Source: Stratiolaelaps scimitus
Lineage: Eukaryota; Arthropoda; Arachnida; Mesostigmata; Laelapidae
DNA: 64,000 nucleotides
Reading direction: 5' to 3'
Assembly (NCBI GenBank): GCA_019614645.1
Contig: JABWDB010000001.1
Span: forward strand, 12,255,501 to 12,319,500
The stretch's first letter is position 1; the number at the start of each line of letters is the position of its first letter. The notes under the pieces are model-generated. The model was given only the letters and a program-made list of their open reading frames with translations. It did no database searches and was not told the DNA's origin. Positions 37,479 to 52,151 of this stretch are shown here, one piece after another. The position numbers and the translations under genes were made by a program.

Positions 37479-40400
37479 AGTCGACCAGTCATATGTCGCG
37501 TATACATCTATGCATATGATACATGTTATTTCGAGTGACGGTACCACTCCACATCCCCCTGAAATTCAAGGCACGTTTCCGAATCGTCGCATTGCCCTGA
37601 TCAGAGCAGCTCGTCACCGTGCCACCGGCGCAAGGATCTTATCTCTATCTCTGGATGAAACGATCGAAGTTAGTGCTGCTGATGCGAACATGATGATCCT
37701 GGTGATGATGACGACGATGGGGTCGTAAAACGATGTTTGTAATAGACGCTGCCGCATCTTCGGCGTTCGTGGGTAACGGGTGCAGGCCTGCTGTTGGGCC
37801 ACTTGCCACTTGTTTAACCTGAGAAGCGTGTGACACCTTTGAACTTAACATCCAACCGGATCGTCTATGGCGGGCAAGACGATTGCAGCCACGATGCAGG
37901 TGTTCGATGCGCTTAAACCCATGAGACAAGGTAGGGTTGCATGCGTGTACACGCGGCCAGACAACAGCAACTAAGCAGCAGTGTGAACTTAATGGTAAAG
38001 CCACTTATTTTCCTAGCGCACTTGCCATTCATTGTGTATTATTATCATTATAATTATAACTCCGATCTTCTTTTTCATTCTTCTTTTCTCTCTGTATTCT
38101 CTCCCATCGCCCCTCTCTCTCTCTCTCTCTCCTTGTTTCGCTCCGCCGTTGAAAATCGCTCGAGCGGTGATCGCTGACCGCTGTCTTTGTCATCATAGTC
38201 ACCGCCGCCGCCGCCGTTCCGAATTTCAGTTGGTCCGCCTTTGATCGCTGATCCTTGCTCTGCTTGTCTGGTTACTACCACAACCGTATGCAGCTTCGCC
38301 ATCTGCACCGGGACGAACTGAGAAGGATAAATATGGAGAAGAAAGATGAAAAAAAGAAAATGGTTAGCATCATCAGCGCGAGCGCTTCCACGGCCGCGGC
38401 AGCGCGTGCGCTGCTGGAGCCAGCCACAAACAGCCTCCGGCTTCGGTGACTCCATTCGACACGAACGGCTACAATTCGCGCCAGCAATAATTCGCCAACA
38501 ACTCGGGCTCAGTCTTCTCTAATAATTACACATAAGCAGGATGACTTATGCCGTTCTCCTGCGCCGTGCGGCTCACGGCTGGGCAGGGCAAGCGACATTT
38601 GCATTGGGGCCCGTACCACGAGTGATCTCTTGCCAACGACGGCAACGCCGCGGCAAAGAAGTTATTCTATCTAACGATTTAACCGAAGTCGTCCGTCCTG
38701 TCCCTTACACACACGCCAGCAAAGACACGCATAATGGTAATAGCATAGCAGTGCTCGTTCTATAGTTGCAATGAGAACTACCATCATGTGTGGGTCGCGC
38801 TGCGTCAACTTCTAACGGCGACAGCGGTGGCTATTCTTCTTAATTGGCCTTAAAGCGTCGCGACGCCGTCGTGGAACGGTTGTCGCATAGTAGTCTTTAC
38901 CTATGACTACCGCGGTGGTGGCGGCGGCGGCGGTGGTGGTGGTGACCAGCCAAGACAACTGTGGCATGCATCCGCCGTGTGGTCCAAATTATAAATAGAT
39001 AGATGCGTCTACGTTTTTCCAAGCGGTTGAATTAGTCTGACAGAGGCGCGGCAGCGGTACAGGAGCAGTATATTAACACTGACACGTTCTGCGAGAAGAT
39101 TTCATTTTGGCCACGGGAATATTGACTGCTGCTATGTCCATTGTTTAGACTGTAGCGGAGGCAACAGCAGCAGCGATGACGCGAGTGGAGCTTTGCTGTA
39201 ACAGCAACACTCGCTGGCGGCTGTTGCTGCTGGCGTTGGTAATGCGCCAGTTACTGGCTAGACCAAGTTGACTTGGCCGCCGGCGACATCAGTGACGATA
39301 CGACGACTTACGATGGCTTGACACTGGTTGACACAAACACGTAGAGACTCGGCATACAGACGGCCGAAGCGCATAGCAACTACAACGGCGTATTGGCTGG
39401 CTTATAAACACGAGTTTCTCGACGTCCGTTACTCAGCAAGCGGTGCAAGAAGCAGCAACAGCAGGCTTCGCCGTCTCAATACCGATGCATGTTTACTGTA
39501 GGGGGTTCCCAGCGCGGCCGAAACTATGTAGTGCTTATGATTTGATGATCGGACGGCGTTGGGCGCAGGGCGCACAGCGCGCCTACATTTACCCACAATT
39601 ATCACGACTGCAGACAGTATCATACAAACGACATCAATGTTAAATGGTCTTCGATATCAACAGTGTATATGATTTAGTTCTGCTTACAGATCCCCTATGC
39701 TAGTCATAGTGTTAATGTACTCGTTGTGGTTATATTGTGACAGCTGGCAGACCGTGATCGTGCTCAGTGCACAGTGATACCACCGTGGTTCAGCTGATAC
39801 TTCTGCTGCTGCTGATGTTGTCGCCACGGGTGACACTTCCTAATGTGTCGAATTAGACTGATACGCTTGATAATCATAGTCATAATAATAATAATGATCA
39901 TAGTACTGATATTGTATGATGGCTCACCACGCTGCCGTCACCGTCGCCAGCGGGCAGCACCATCACGGGCAGCGATTGTATCATTCCTATCCCTCGGGAC
40001 AATCATGCGCAATCATTTTTTTTCGTGATAACGTGAAATGCCAATGGCCAGCCGCTTCATTTGATTCGTCAGCCAATCGTCAGGTCGACTTCCCTGTTTT
40101 ATTTACAACATTACCGATCGATGGTGGATGACGACAACCGTTGTGACCGACGTAGGATACTTTGCCTTGCCATCGCACCGGTAAACTCCCGGGTTCGGTA
40201 GTTTACTGAAAATCCTCATTCCTTAATGGCTCCTTCAATTTAGCCGTGGCGGACGTCGATTGCGACGAAGATAACAATGCGCCCAGCAGCAGAAAAGGCT
40301 GAAATTGAAAAGCCTACTATATCTCTGTATCTTTGTAAGCTACAATGATTCGGCGACTGCGTCTCGTTTTCTTTCCCGATACAACCCCCACCCCTTGTCC

Positions 40401-40757
40401 CCTTCACGTTAGTGGCCCAACGTTAAACGTCCTGAAAATACAAAATGGAACCGGGCGACCGGGATCGTTGACGGTGGATTGTTGACGAATTGCCACCCGT
40501 CGCCACCATCGCCCGAACATTCGGATACCCAACCAGACGACTGATGGCCGCTGTGACCGAATCGGGCTGGCGGGCAAAGTGTCGTGCCCAAAGTCATGTG
40601 TCGCTGTTGTATTGCTGTTGTCGGAAGCGGAAAGGACCCCTCAACCCCCCGGGGGCGACCCCGCCTTCATGAGATCATTGTGATCTAAACACCCTGGAAA
40701 TTATGACGGGTGTCATTTTCTTCGATGGCCGTAGAACGACGGTCGTTGTTGGGAGAA

Positions 40758-40810
40758 ATAGAGAGAAAGACAGGGAGGGAGAGAGAGAGAGAAAAAGAGA
40801 TAGAGAAAGA
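40758..40810. repeat. Purine-only low-complexity tract
   Basis: This is a purine-rich GA/GGA/AAAGA stretch of about 50 bases with very few pyrimidines. Confidence 0.85.
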
Positions 40811-42255
40811 TTATTTTTAAAGTCGTTTATGAGTGAATTCACCGTAGAGGAACCTGCAGGGAAGCTCGATCCGGCTTGTCAATCGTCACTGAACTTAAAC
40901 TATTTAGGCTTTCTTTTGTGACTAACTTAGCGGAAAAGACAAAACGAGAAAACAGCCAGTCTTCTTAACGGGTCCATGTCAGCATGCCCTGTACCCATCT
41001 GCAACGTGAAATATCGTGAGAAACGCAGCCAACAGAAAACTGGCCGCCACGGCAACAACAATTATCGTTATTAGCACAACTCAAACGAGTGAGAAACAAC
41101 GGCTGAGTTGGGAGAGAATTGTAGGGAAAGTAAGGTCAGGCTTCCTGAGTCTAACGCCTCTCAATAGACAATTCCTCGCTGGGAAATAGGTCCAGGCCAG
41201 ATTTGGCTGCCACTGCAGCGATATTACATCTTCCCTCGCACGTTATGCGCTGAGGCGAATTGAGGGGCTGCAGAAGATTGTGGTGAGGGACACAACGGCT
41301 GTGGCTGCCGAAGCAGGAACAGAGCAGCCGCTGTTCAGAAACACAGAAACGTGAAGGGCAGATACGAAGATCCGCCTGCCCAAAGTCTTAAAGCGCATCG
41401 TGCACCGTTTACAACTGCGATGGGGCATAAATACCGAGCGGTACAAAACAGATGAAGGTGCGCATGTGTTGCTGGTGACGACGCCAACGCCGACGTAAAT
41501 GCCGTCCTGTGCCTCCGACAGCTCCCGCTACAGATATACATAGCGCTGACGCGGCTGTCTGTTTGTTACCCTGCGTACCGGCTGTTGAGGCAAGCTGGTC
41601 AGCGGCTTTCAGTGAGAAGTGGGAGCGATCTGCATGACGTGGCAGTCAATGGCGTCGGCGGGAGGGGGGCGACCTCGTCTGATTAGAAGCGTCCGGCGAT
41701 AACCCCAACGGCACCTCTGGAAGAGCTCGGCGGACGGGGTGGGGGGAGAGATGCTAGGAGGCTTAGCAGAATTCGCTGCCTTTAGCTATCTGGCGATCGT
41801 CACTGTTCATTGTTGACTGCTGACCGTCAGTTGTCGCCTCAAGGAACGAACTGGGAACGGCGTCTGAGCGGGTGATTCTCTCGAAGTGCGTTGGACGGAG
41901 GCGGAGTCGACAGCTGGAAATCGTCATCGCGATGAATCGATTCGAACGGCGAACTCGTCGGGTCAGTGGTGACGGCAGGAACAGATCGACTGACGGGCGG
42001 TCGACGGACGATTCGATCAGTACGGGACGCGATCACAACAACGGGTGCGGGGGTGCGGTAGCGGCAGCGACGGAAGCCAACAGACGCAAATGGGCGGTGT
42101 GAGATTTGTCATTGCCAACTACAGCGCAACTACAGCGTCCCCATTGGGACAGACGCCGTAGCAGCGCTGCGCTGTGCGCTCATTTCCTTCATAAACGGCA
42201 AAGTGCGAAACGTCTGCTAGCTAGTTGCGGTGCAAGCAGACTGTTGCCGCCTCTC

Positions 42256-42292
42256 GTGCTGCTGTTGTTGCTGCTGCTGCTGCTGTTGTTGC
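42256..42292. repeat. CTG/TTG triplet repeat
   Basis: These are interleaved CTG and TTG triplets, typical of the CAG-type repeats in this window. Confidence 0.9.
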
Positions 42293-42650
42293 TTCATTTC
42301 ATGAAATAGCAAAGTAGAGTCTAGAATGAACGATTAGCGGCGGGAACCATTTGTGTCCGCTACCCCTCCCGTGTTTATCACTCACTCTCTGTCAGCGGTC
42401 AGATTGATAAAAGGAGAATAAATGCTGGTCATTCTTCTGATTCTTGTACTACAGTAACTGTTGCCTGACCACCGTTTTAGTGGCATTACTACCACAATAA
42501 CTTATTACAATACGATTATTACTTACTACGCATAGTTCTACCCTTATCACCGTTAGTGCTGTGTGACTACTATACTATTTGTTTGGGTAGGTGCCCACGA
42601 TTTGGTGATAGGTAGCGACACGCGCGGAAGAGTCAGGGTGCCATCTCATA

Positions 42651-42677
42651 ATCTTAGCTTTAATCTCAAGCTAAGAT
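42651..42677. repeat. Perfect 10-bp hairpin
   Basis: The arms ATCTTAGCTT and AAGCTAAGAT are exact reverse complements around a 7-base loop. Confidence 0.9.
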
Positions 42678-44142
42678 GGTGCTAGTGCAGCCGCTAGTGG
42701 CTACCTCGGATCCTGATTTTGGTGTGAGATCAATCTCAGTCAGTCAGCGAACCAATCATAAACAAGCCAGTAGTCATCGACGCTTTGTTCGCAGCCAGCC
42801 AGGTCTGAAATGGCATCCCGTCTCTGCTGATCTAACAGCTCTGGCATAGTTACTACTTATAGAAATCGCCAGAGAGATCGAGACAAAATGTGTAAGTGAT
42901 AGTAGCGCTCATCGTGAACAGAATGTGTTAATACTTAGACCATTTGGGGGCGCATGCTCCCGTGCGGCAGTCGACTGTGACGAAGGAACATCCGAGTTGC
43001 TATAATTTGAATATCGCCTCCGCCGCCACCAGCAGCAGCAGAATCACGACTCGACACTAAACTGAGCAAGTACCGAGGCAGCGTCTTCCCAGCCAGTGTC
43101 TATTGACGTGACTTCGCGTTCGTAACGTCGACAAATGATCGACAAGTGACCCTCATCCATTGTCCTGATCTGAGCGGCGGTGACCACCTTTTGCAAGTTT
43201 CATCGACGGATCGATTTCGGCTTTGGTCTCGAAGACTGGAAGAGCTCACCTGTTCACTGCACTTGACTATCGCGGCCATATGGAACATAGCGATTATTAT
43301 GATTCGACTAAGATCGGCTGAAACTGCCCGATCGTGATTATGTCCTTGTTAAACATTGAGTCCTACGGCTGGCTAGCCGCCTATGGCACTAGTGCGGCAG
43401 CTGCGATGAGTGATTGGATCAACGACGTGATCGAACCAGCAGACGACAGTCGATGGCCGAGCGCCGTGCAGCTATAACTATCAGCAAATAATAACGGTGG
43501 CAGTTGATGGTGTCCATTCCCAAGGCGGAAAGTTGTAAGCAAAATGGTTCTTACTAGATCAGCGATGCTTTCCTCGTGTCCTCAATTGATTCTAGACTGC
43601 CAAACAGCGACGTGGAACACTTTGCTGGGAGAATTTGTAGGAACTGCGCACGGCCGATTTATGCTCCAGTGAGCTAAGAAAATAGTTCGAGAGGCGAAGT
43701 TTGTCCCGTTGAGTAATCTAATTACAATACAAAAACCCCTGCTTGTGGCCCTAATCCATATGCCGAAGAAGATAGCTGGCTATCACAAATCTCAAACATG
43801 AGCAGCTTTCGCCAAGTGCGGAATACACTACCTTGTTTGTCTAACACAAGGTGTCGAATCCAGCACAATGGAAGTACGTGCGGTCGACACTACTTCTATT
43901 ATCTGATAAGAATGTCCTATTGAAAAACATCTGACCAATATGCTGCCATTCGCTACTGTCCTTGTAGTTCTATAAACAGCTGGGCGTTTACCTCTCCTTT
44001 ATAATTACAATACGATACAACTATTGGCAATTGTATTTATATATATACATATATATATATATATAGATACGGGACAGGCATTGCTAATAACAGAGGTGCG
44101 GAGAGATGTAATCACAGTGGTACTATCGCATTTATTGCTATA

Positions 44143-44174
44143 ATTATTATTATTAGTAGTAGTAGTAGTAGTAT
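44143..44174. repeat. ATT/AGT triplet repeat
   Basis: ATT units pass into about seven AGT units. Confidence 0.9.
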
Positions 44175-46365
44175 TATATCGTATCACTAGGTAGCAAGCT
44201 AGACGAGTACTTGACGACAGTCCCCCCATTCCGGTTATGTGTTGTCACTATCACATATGGCGTCCTATCTCATCTCGTGTTCGTATCAGCTACTTGTACG
44301 CTGCTAAGCTGACGATACTTCACGAGGTGAATGAATTGTAAATTAGCGGTATGGTGGCACTCCCGACAAGTGACCACCAGTTAGCACGACCGTACCGGAA
44401 ATGAATGCCAATATTTCTAAATATTATGTACGTATGCATCTGTATAGCACCGTGTCGTTTTGCGAGACAGCGGGGCAGTGTCGTCTCGTTTAACAACACC
44501 ACACTGTCCTGTGGACATTGCTCTAAAGTATCGTTGGCTGGTGGTGGTTTCTCTAGCTATATTTTTTTCATGTTGGGTTCATAGCCATCATGAAATGATC
44601 GCTCTAGCAAACCAGGGGTGACGCCTCAACAACGCCTGACTACAATCAGCTGACCACATCACTGACGGCGGAATCGCCCCGGCTAAGTTTCACCACTCCC
44701 ATTTTGCTCCTGCTTGCTTAGGTTGTTCGTACGCGTAGTTTGTTTGTTTGCCTCTATGGTACGAGCAGGGAGCACTGACTCACTGACAATTGTCCGTGTG
44801 TGGTCGGGAGGGTCTCGATTCCGACACCGAGACAAAATCGCCGCCGTCTTATCTTTGCCGTTCGCATTACACCCGCAGCAGCAGCAGCAGCATTTGAAAT
44901 GGCTCTGCCGTCGTTGCTGCTCTTGCTGTTGCTGTTGGTGCCGCCAACCACCGATCGTTGAGCTGCCCCGGGTCACCCTGCCTTGCAATAGGGCAACGAA
45001 AACGTAGTGGTTCATCTTGGCCGACAGACAACGGCGAATTTCAGAATTGGATGGCAGAGAAGGCAAAGGCCTAGCGAGTTGAGCCCGTCAAAGAAGACCA
45101 CCTATCCTGTGGCTAACAGCACCGCGATAGGGGCATGCAGCGATCGAGGCGGTTGGATGAAGACATCGGCAACACCAGCAGCAGCAGCAACACTAACGAC
45201 GACGACAACAACAACAGCAGTAAAAGTAACAACAACAGCGGCGGTGATTGCAGGATCGTGCTCGCGTAATTTTAACAGGGTGCACTATCGGCAGCAATAA
45301 TAATGTGAATAAGAATAGCAATAATTAGTATATATATATATATATGAATACCGTGGTGGCCCAATCCGATGTGACCTTCCACGTTTTGTGACACTATGAC
45401 TAAACAATCTGCTGGCTCACATGTATCTATTTTTAATATTAGTTTTTTTATTGTTACAGTTGCACTCGGTAGTAGGTTTGCTGCTATTGTTATCATTGTC
45501 GTCGTACTCGTAGTCGCTTAGGCAATGGCTGGGACATCAGCGAGCAATCGCTGCCCGAGCGACGGTTAGCGTCGTGGACGTTTCCGTTGTCGTCCGTGTA
45601 CTCTCATTTTAGCGCCTATACATGTAACTGTAACGGTACGATGCTATAGTCACTCGTGTACGCCATGCCAATTGACAGCAGATGTCAATCGAGCATTTTC
45701 GTTGTCTTCCCAGCAGCACTTGCTGGCCATGACAGTATCGCTGCTAGCGGTACAACCAGTTCGTGGAACCGTTCGAACCGTCGTCGTCGTCGTCATCGAT
45801 TGATGCTCGTATCGGCGATCCAGTTCGAAGGCGAAGATTACAGCAACAGCGCATCCATCACTGTTCTTCAGTTGCCATTTTCATAAGTGCCCGTTGTTGC
45901 CTTATGACCTTTATTATTGATACTTTGACGATTATTTGAGAGGAGGAAAATATAGTCAAGTGATAGAGGTAGGTCGACGATGCAACACTTTAAATGGATG
46001 AAAGAGAGAACAGGTTGAAATAGAATATTTCGAATGTGTTCGGTAATCGTGCCGCAGAAAGAGCAGCCGAAGCTTATGGCGGGCGTCGTGTGCATTTTGG
46101 TGTAGCACATTTATTATGACAGCCTATGTTCATGCAACAGCAGCAGCAGCGGCGGTGGCGGCGGTGGCTACTACGGATTGGTCGTGAATTCGACGTAATT
46201 TCAAATTCGTCTAGTGATATCATCGTCCGTTGTCTGTATTGTCGTTGTTGGCTAGAGCGACAACAAACGCGACCCACAAAGCAAACCTGGTTCCCAGCAC
46301 GGAAAAATCGAAAATTCCGTCAATGTTATAGTACAAGGTCTGAAATTCATGGGCCATTCTGTCCA

Positions 46366-46480
<115 letters not shown>

Positions 46481-48333
46481 TGTAATTAGCTCATTAAGAA
46501 GACTTCACAGATTGACTATTTCTGATAAGCAAATTCTGGGTACGATACCGCGGATTGCGGCTGACATGTGTTGCGTACGCCAAACATGGATCGAGAGACA
46601 TGTTATAATTGGCCATTTCACAGTTTTTCACATATCAACACGACGCTCATGGCCATTCAAATTGCAACAACAGAATATGCGCAATTCGCCACAGTCACAA
46701 TCAGAACCAGCATCATCATCCTCATCGATAAGAGAATTCACTCCCGCATCGTATGTGATGACCCCAAACTATAATAGTTGGTACACTGTCCTAGTGATCT
46801 CAACGACCGGATCTCCGATTTCGAACAGGAATCGGAAGCGTTTCTTTCCTTTGAGTCGGTTAGAAGAAAATCAGCTTCGATCGCTACCGAGAACTCTGTC
46901 GTCTTCAGTCGAATTCTGCAGCAGTGGCAAAGGCAAGCACTTGTTATTTTGTTTTCGATCGGATGAAGTGATCGCGGTCCATCGCATGGGAGTGTCAGTG
47001 TGATTCGGATTGATGCAATGAATGACCTGAATGACGTCGGGTTCATTTATCGACCGTGATTTTGGCGCCTCGTTGTTGCTGGCCACGCGCACCGCCTGGA
47101 CGTTGTTGTTTCTGTATGAAAACCACATGGAGCAATATACTACCGGGTGGGGTCGGTTATCCGCAAGGCAGCAGCGACAACAATAGTCACGACAAAATCG
47201 CAACACGACAAATATCGAGGCGACCGGCTATTACTGTGTGATTCTTTGTCTGTGTACGTTTGTGATGAACTAGCAACAGGGTCATTGGGTAATAGATGTG
47301 TTCTATATCGGTTCTGTTATAAAACAACACTGCTAGCAAAAATGTAGTGATGAAACTGGGCTGCTGAGATTTATTAAAATACTCACATAGAGGCATGCCT
47401 TTTTTATGTATGATTGTGTGCCTTAAAATACATAATAACTAAAGAAGCAGTTAGGGGCAGGGTGTCCCTGCAGGGTAGCTGCTGGAGGTCCCTGCTGGCT
47501 ATTTGTTATTATTATTATTGTAGCAGCTGCTGCTGCTGTTATTACTTCTGGCGTGACTGATCGTGTCAATTGAAGCTTGCATCTCTCACGAATTGTAATA
47601 CGCGCGTCTTGTGGACACGCATTAACATGAACAACGTTCAACAGCAGCAACACAACAGATCACGTTGCATTGTTCCCGTTTCTCGTCATCGTCTTGTTGC
47701 AGCTGCTGCTGCTGCTGTTATTCGTTATGGCTGGCGCAAGGGCGTTAATTCCTGGGGGACGGTTCTCAGTGGAGACATAGAGGCTCCGGCTAGAAGCTGA
47801 TTCGAACGCGGCTTGTGGGTGGGCGGTGGCCTTTCGCCTTTACCCGTTGTATTGTGGTGCTCGGTGGTGTCTGATATGTCACGGCCTGCGTTGCGACTTC
47901 GCTCGCTCAGTTGACTTTCGATGAACCCACCACGAAATTCCGCTGATATTCTGGCGGGTCATTTCAAGTGTGTGTTAAAAGCGGTTAAACACCGAACGCT
48001 CGTATATATTGTCGCTTGCTGTCGCTTGTGTACGGAGCAGCCGGCCCCGGCGACTCTGCGGGATGGTGACTGACGCTATACTCATGGATATTTACATGTA
48101 TGAACGAGACAATGTAAGACGGCTCGGCCGATTTGCACGCTTGAAAATGGGAGATTTTTGTCCATAAATTCCGGTACTAGCCAACCTCGTTGGTTACTAT
48201 AGCCAATATAGGCATAGTTTCGATAGTAGGGTTGGATTTATAGAGAGAACAAAATGGCAAAAAAGAATATCTCGCTAACGAATATTAATAACAGAAATCG
48301 TTCCGTTAGCTTTCATTGTAGTCGACAATTGAT

Positions 48334-48361
48334 GATATATATATATATATATATATATATA
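48334..48361. repeat. (TA)n microsatellite
   Basis: This is a TA tract of about 28 bases. Confidence 0.95.
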
Positions 48362-50235
48362 CACGATATATCTACCGCTACAAATGAATACCAGTAAGCA
48401 TGGAAATGTCCATACTTGAACTATCCGTAGAGATTAATGACAGCATCGATAATAATGATATTATTTGTCATGGTCATTTTGAGATAGCAGTTACTGCTGA
48501 AAGTAGTCATTCATCGTGTGGGCGTCCATGTTGTAATCAGTAAGTGATACACTTGTTGCGCCTTGAAGGCAGCTTTGTGTTCCTTGTTTGCTTGCTTGCT
48601 TGTACGTTATACGGCAATCACGATTTCCTGCTAAGGTATCCGTGCATTTGGGCAAGTTGAATGTTAATTCCGCAACGCTACACTGCGCTGCCCCTGCTGT
48701 TCTCCTCTTATGCCGATCGATTCTGACATGACGCCGTCAGGTGCCAACGCCATTAGCATCGCTGAGATATTAGACGCTAGGGAAGAACGTTCCGCTGCTC
48801 TAACGCAGTTCACTTCATTGTAAGTGCACACACATACATACACGGATAATAGATGATATCTTAGCTGATCCAGTGTTGGGACATATATATATATGTATAT
48901 ATTTGTATATTGATGCTTCTCATTGCGCGCCGCCGCTGAGGAGCCCAGTGTAGGTGCTCTCCTGTTTTACAAACCCTTTGCTTTTGGCGTTTCACGGTTG
49001 ACGAAGACGGCGACATTGGCGATGTCCGCCAGCGACTGGAGACAGACGCTGTCTATCTACATGTGTATGTATAATATAAATATATTGGTGTGTGTGTGTG
49101 TGTGTGAGTGCAACATTTGTTGCTGTAGGTGGTGCTGCTCTTGGTAGTGGTGGCTGCTACTGCTGCTGCCGCCGCTGCTCCGCCGACATCGACCTTGTTG
49201 TCACCTTGGGACAGTTTTACACAAAGCAAAAGACTGAGCTGCTGCTACGGTGCTGCCTGTGGGGGCTGTCGCGGCGACGAAGTGGAAGTCCGAAGGTGGA
49301 TGAGAGGAGAAGTCGATGAAGAAAAAAATGAAGAAGTGTCAGTAGTAGTAGCAGCAGCATGCTATAGTGATATCGGCGACGATACGGGCACATGTATATA
49401 TAGGGACGCTGGTGGTGGATGCTGCTGAAGATAGTGGTGGCGTCGGAGTCGACGATGACGACGGTGGAAGTAAAAGCCCCTCTGATTGCTGCTGCTGCTG
49501 TCACCATCGCTGTGGTGCTCGCCGCCTGTGCTCTGCTCTGTATCACGCTCTCGGTACTAAAAAAGTTTCCGGGCTGACTTCCAGCCAACACGCTCTCGGT
49601 ACACTATCGCGATGTTCCTGCTATCACTAACACCACCGAGAGCAGCGAGCTTGGTTATTCATGATTTGTTTATCTAGTAACAATGGCGCTTGCAAACCTT
49701 AATCATCTGAATGGCGAAATGTAGCAGAACGAGCCCATTGTATTTATTTGATTATACTATATCTACTGGTGCGTGGTGCACTTGAGCTATTGTTGCAGTA
49801 ACGGGGCCAGCAGCCGGCGTCCGTTATGAAGAATGAGGCCGCATATCTTTCGGGTTGGACGACTGAGAGAGGAAATCTCACCGTGACAACCCCCACAAAA
49901 GCACCATTTTCGCCACCTTCACGGCATTGTCGCTATCCGGTTCGTTATCGATCACCGTGGAGCGACTTGGCTCGCTGGCGCTGTATCTAAATACGTTGCC
50001 GGTCTGACCGATGTGAGTCTTTGATTGCCCTCACAGTCTTCATCGACAGGTCCAGCATACACGCCCACATGCAACACCGAACCGCTAAATATCAATGATC
50101 ACGGACAAACGCTCAATAGATAGAGGGACGGCGGCCGCGAAGATTGGTGAAGTTATTTTCTGTACAGGTTTCCTTTTTGTAAGGCTGAAATAAACGGTAG
50201 CTCAAATTCGAATCGGCACAGTGGGACGACTACAC

Positions 50236-50236
<1 letters not shown>

Positions 50237-50265
<29 letters not shown>
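50237..50265. repeat. (GT)n microsatellite
   Basis: This is a GT tract of about 29 bases, the longest GT tract seen in the window. Confidence 0.95.
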
Positions 50266-50266
<1 letters not shown>

Positions 50267-51122
50267 CACCATTTTGGAGTGGTGGTTATTATATTCGTTA
50301 GCAAATGTGGACAGCATTGTCATAGTGGGTAAATATTTGCATAGAATTGGTCCCGGAACATCCAGCAAGATCAACTGAGATGGAATAATCATCATAATAA
50401 TAATAGTAACACAAACTCGAAACCTAATTTTTGTGTGGGTTACTGTTCGACTATTACTTTCATATGACTAATAACTTTTAATGATCACCTTCGAATGACT
50501 CCTGAGGAGAAAATGAAGCGATGAGATGTAGTCTTTATTAATTACTGAGACGAATCATTATGTAGCCGCGGAATAACCCTTAAATAGGAAAAACTCAGAC
50601 CGGTTTAATGTACTCGTTTCTGACGAATATATATATATATATATGACACATAGATTACTGGTATTCGAAGCAATTCCATTGTAGGTATATTCCTATATAC
50701 ACGTGAGGGCACAAAACGCCTCCCTTTGCAGTCCACCCTTCCAGGTGAACCCTTTTTCTAGTGGAAGTATTCGTGCAGTCAAGCCGGGTGACGTGTGGCG
50801 TCATTTTCCCTTCGAGTGAACGTGTCTGACCCTATGACGAGAAACGACAGCGTGATGAAGATAGGGTCACAAAATATTATTTTTAACATTAAAGGTGGCA
50901 GCAGTAGCACCAGCACTACCACCACCGCCATCGTCGTCATCGCCGGTGGTAATGCTTATGACGATGATTGGTGGCCAACGACAATGGCTGGCATCAAGCA
51001 CATCGTGAGCACGGCCGTAAATAGCCGCAGGCTTACATGACATCGACCGAGAGCAAGCCCGCGGACACTAGGGGCAGCAGTCGACGCAAAAAGACCAGAG
51101 ATGGATTAAATGACTATAAATA

Positions 51123-51124
<2 letters not shown>

Positions 51125-51160
<36 letters not shown>
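51125..51160. repeat. (TA)n microsatellite
   Basis: This is a TA tract of about 36 bases with flanks that are nearly inverted (TACGCATATA / TATACGTA). Confidence 0.95.
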
Positions 51161-51161
<1 letters not shown>

Positions 51162-52014
51162 GTATATAACTATATGTTCTATACGGCGGTGGCTAAGGGG
51201 CGAACGTGAAACAACTTGAAGACGCGTGGTGCTGTTGTTTGCAGGAAGAAGGAGGAAGAAGGCCATCGAAGGCGAGACTATACGTAGGAACAACGATAAT
51301 AATTACAATGATATACTAACTATATCACTATTTATCATAGATAATTATAGAAATATCAAGATGGATATTATTGGTTTATTTTTTAAAGTCAGCCGTCAGA
51401 CAATGAACACAGCAACGAGAAACGGTTACCACATACAAAAGGTGACGTCGATCGCTTCGTTACGCTTCGATCTACAATCACAAAGTCGCCTTCCGCTGTG
51501 CTCCCGCAGGGTTCATGCACTCGCCGTCTTCGTCGAAACGAATCATGTTGCTGTGAAGAATTACCACTGTTTATGTGCTGAACTGTTTAGTTACAAGTCG
51601 CTGCTGGCGGTTGGCTACTTCAGTGTTATCTCTACGGAGCTCCGATTTTCGATTACCCAAAACCAAACAAAAAATAGGAGAGATTACAATAAAACGTGGC
51701 CTCAAGCTGTCCGCGGTACGGCTATACCTCCTCAATCTTATTGACTGACCGTAATACGTCGCTTCAACTTGAACCGAAAAGCCAATGCCAGCTCGTCCAT
51801 TCGCAACAATGGCCGACAGTCGATCCGAATCCACCCCCGCCGCCGATGTATGGGGCTAGTGTTTTTGGGAATACTATTTTGGTTGCAGTATGTTTACTGA
51901 TGTTTTTTTTTATTTTTCTCTCCATATATCGAAGTGTCGTCAGCTTTGACAGTTTGCTGCGTATTCGTTTTTACATCAGACAAACTAACATGATTTTCGA
52001 TCGCTGTGTTACAG

Positions 52015-52151
52015 GTTCGGATACGTGTGGCGGACTGTCGCTTTCTTCAACGGCCACCAATGACTCGGAGGAGAGCTCCCCTTCGTTCCAGAACAAATCG
52101 TCGCAGAACTTCAGTCAGAGGAGACTCATCCATGTCGACCTCATGTTCTCG
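52015..52151 (+). CDS. spir: spire coding exon 2: first half of a putative myosin V-binding motif
   Basis: The acceptor is GTGTTACAG at 52014 and the donor is TTCTCG|GTAGGA at 52151/52152. The exon supplies two bases of the split glycine codon begun 36 kb upstream and then 45 complete codons, ending in phase 0. It is serine- and asparagine-rich (TNDSEESSPS, NKSSQNFSQ) and ends in RRLIHVDLMFS. Joined to DDELEDSESN of the next exon, this parallels KKLLRAPTLAELDSSESE of vertebrate SPIRE1. Family knowledge places the motif that binds the myosin V globular tail in that part of Spire. Binding by this protein is inferred from the pattern: paired aliphatic residues, then a hydrophobic pair, then an acidic-serine tail. 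The frame stays open to 52214 past the donor, but the match to exon 3 supports splicing here. Confidence 0.85.
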
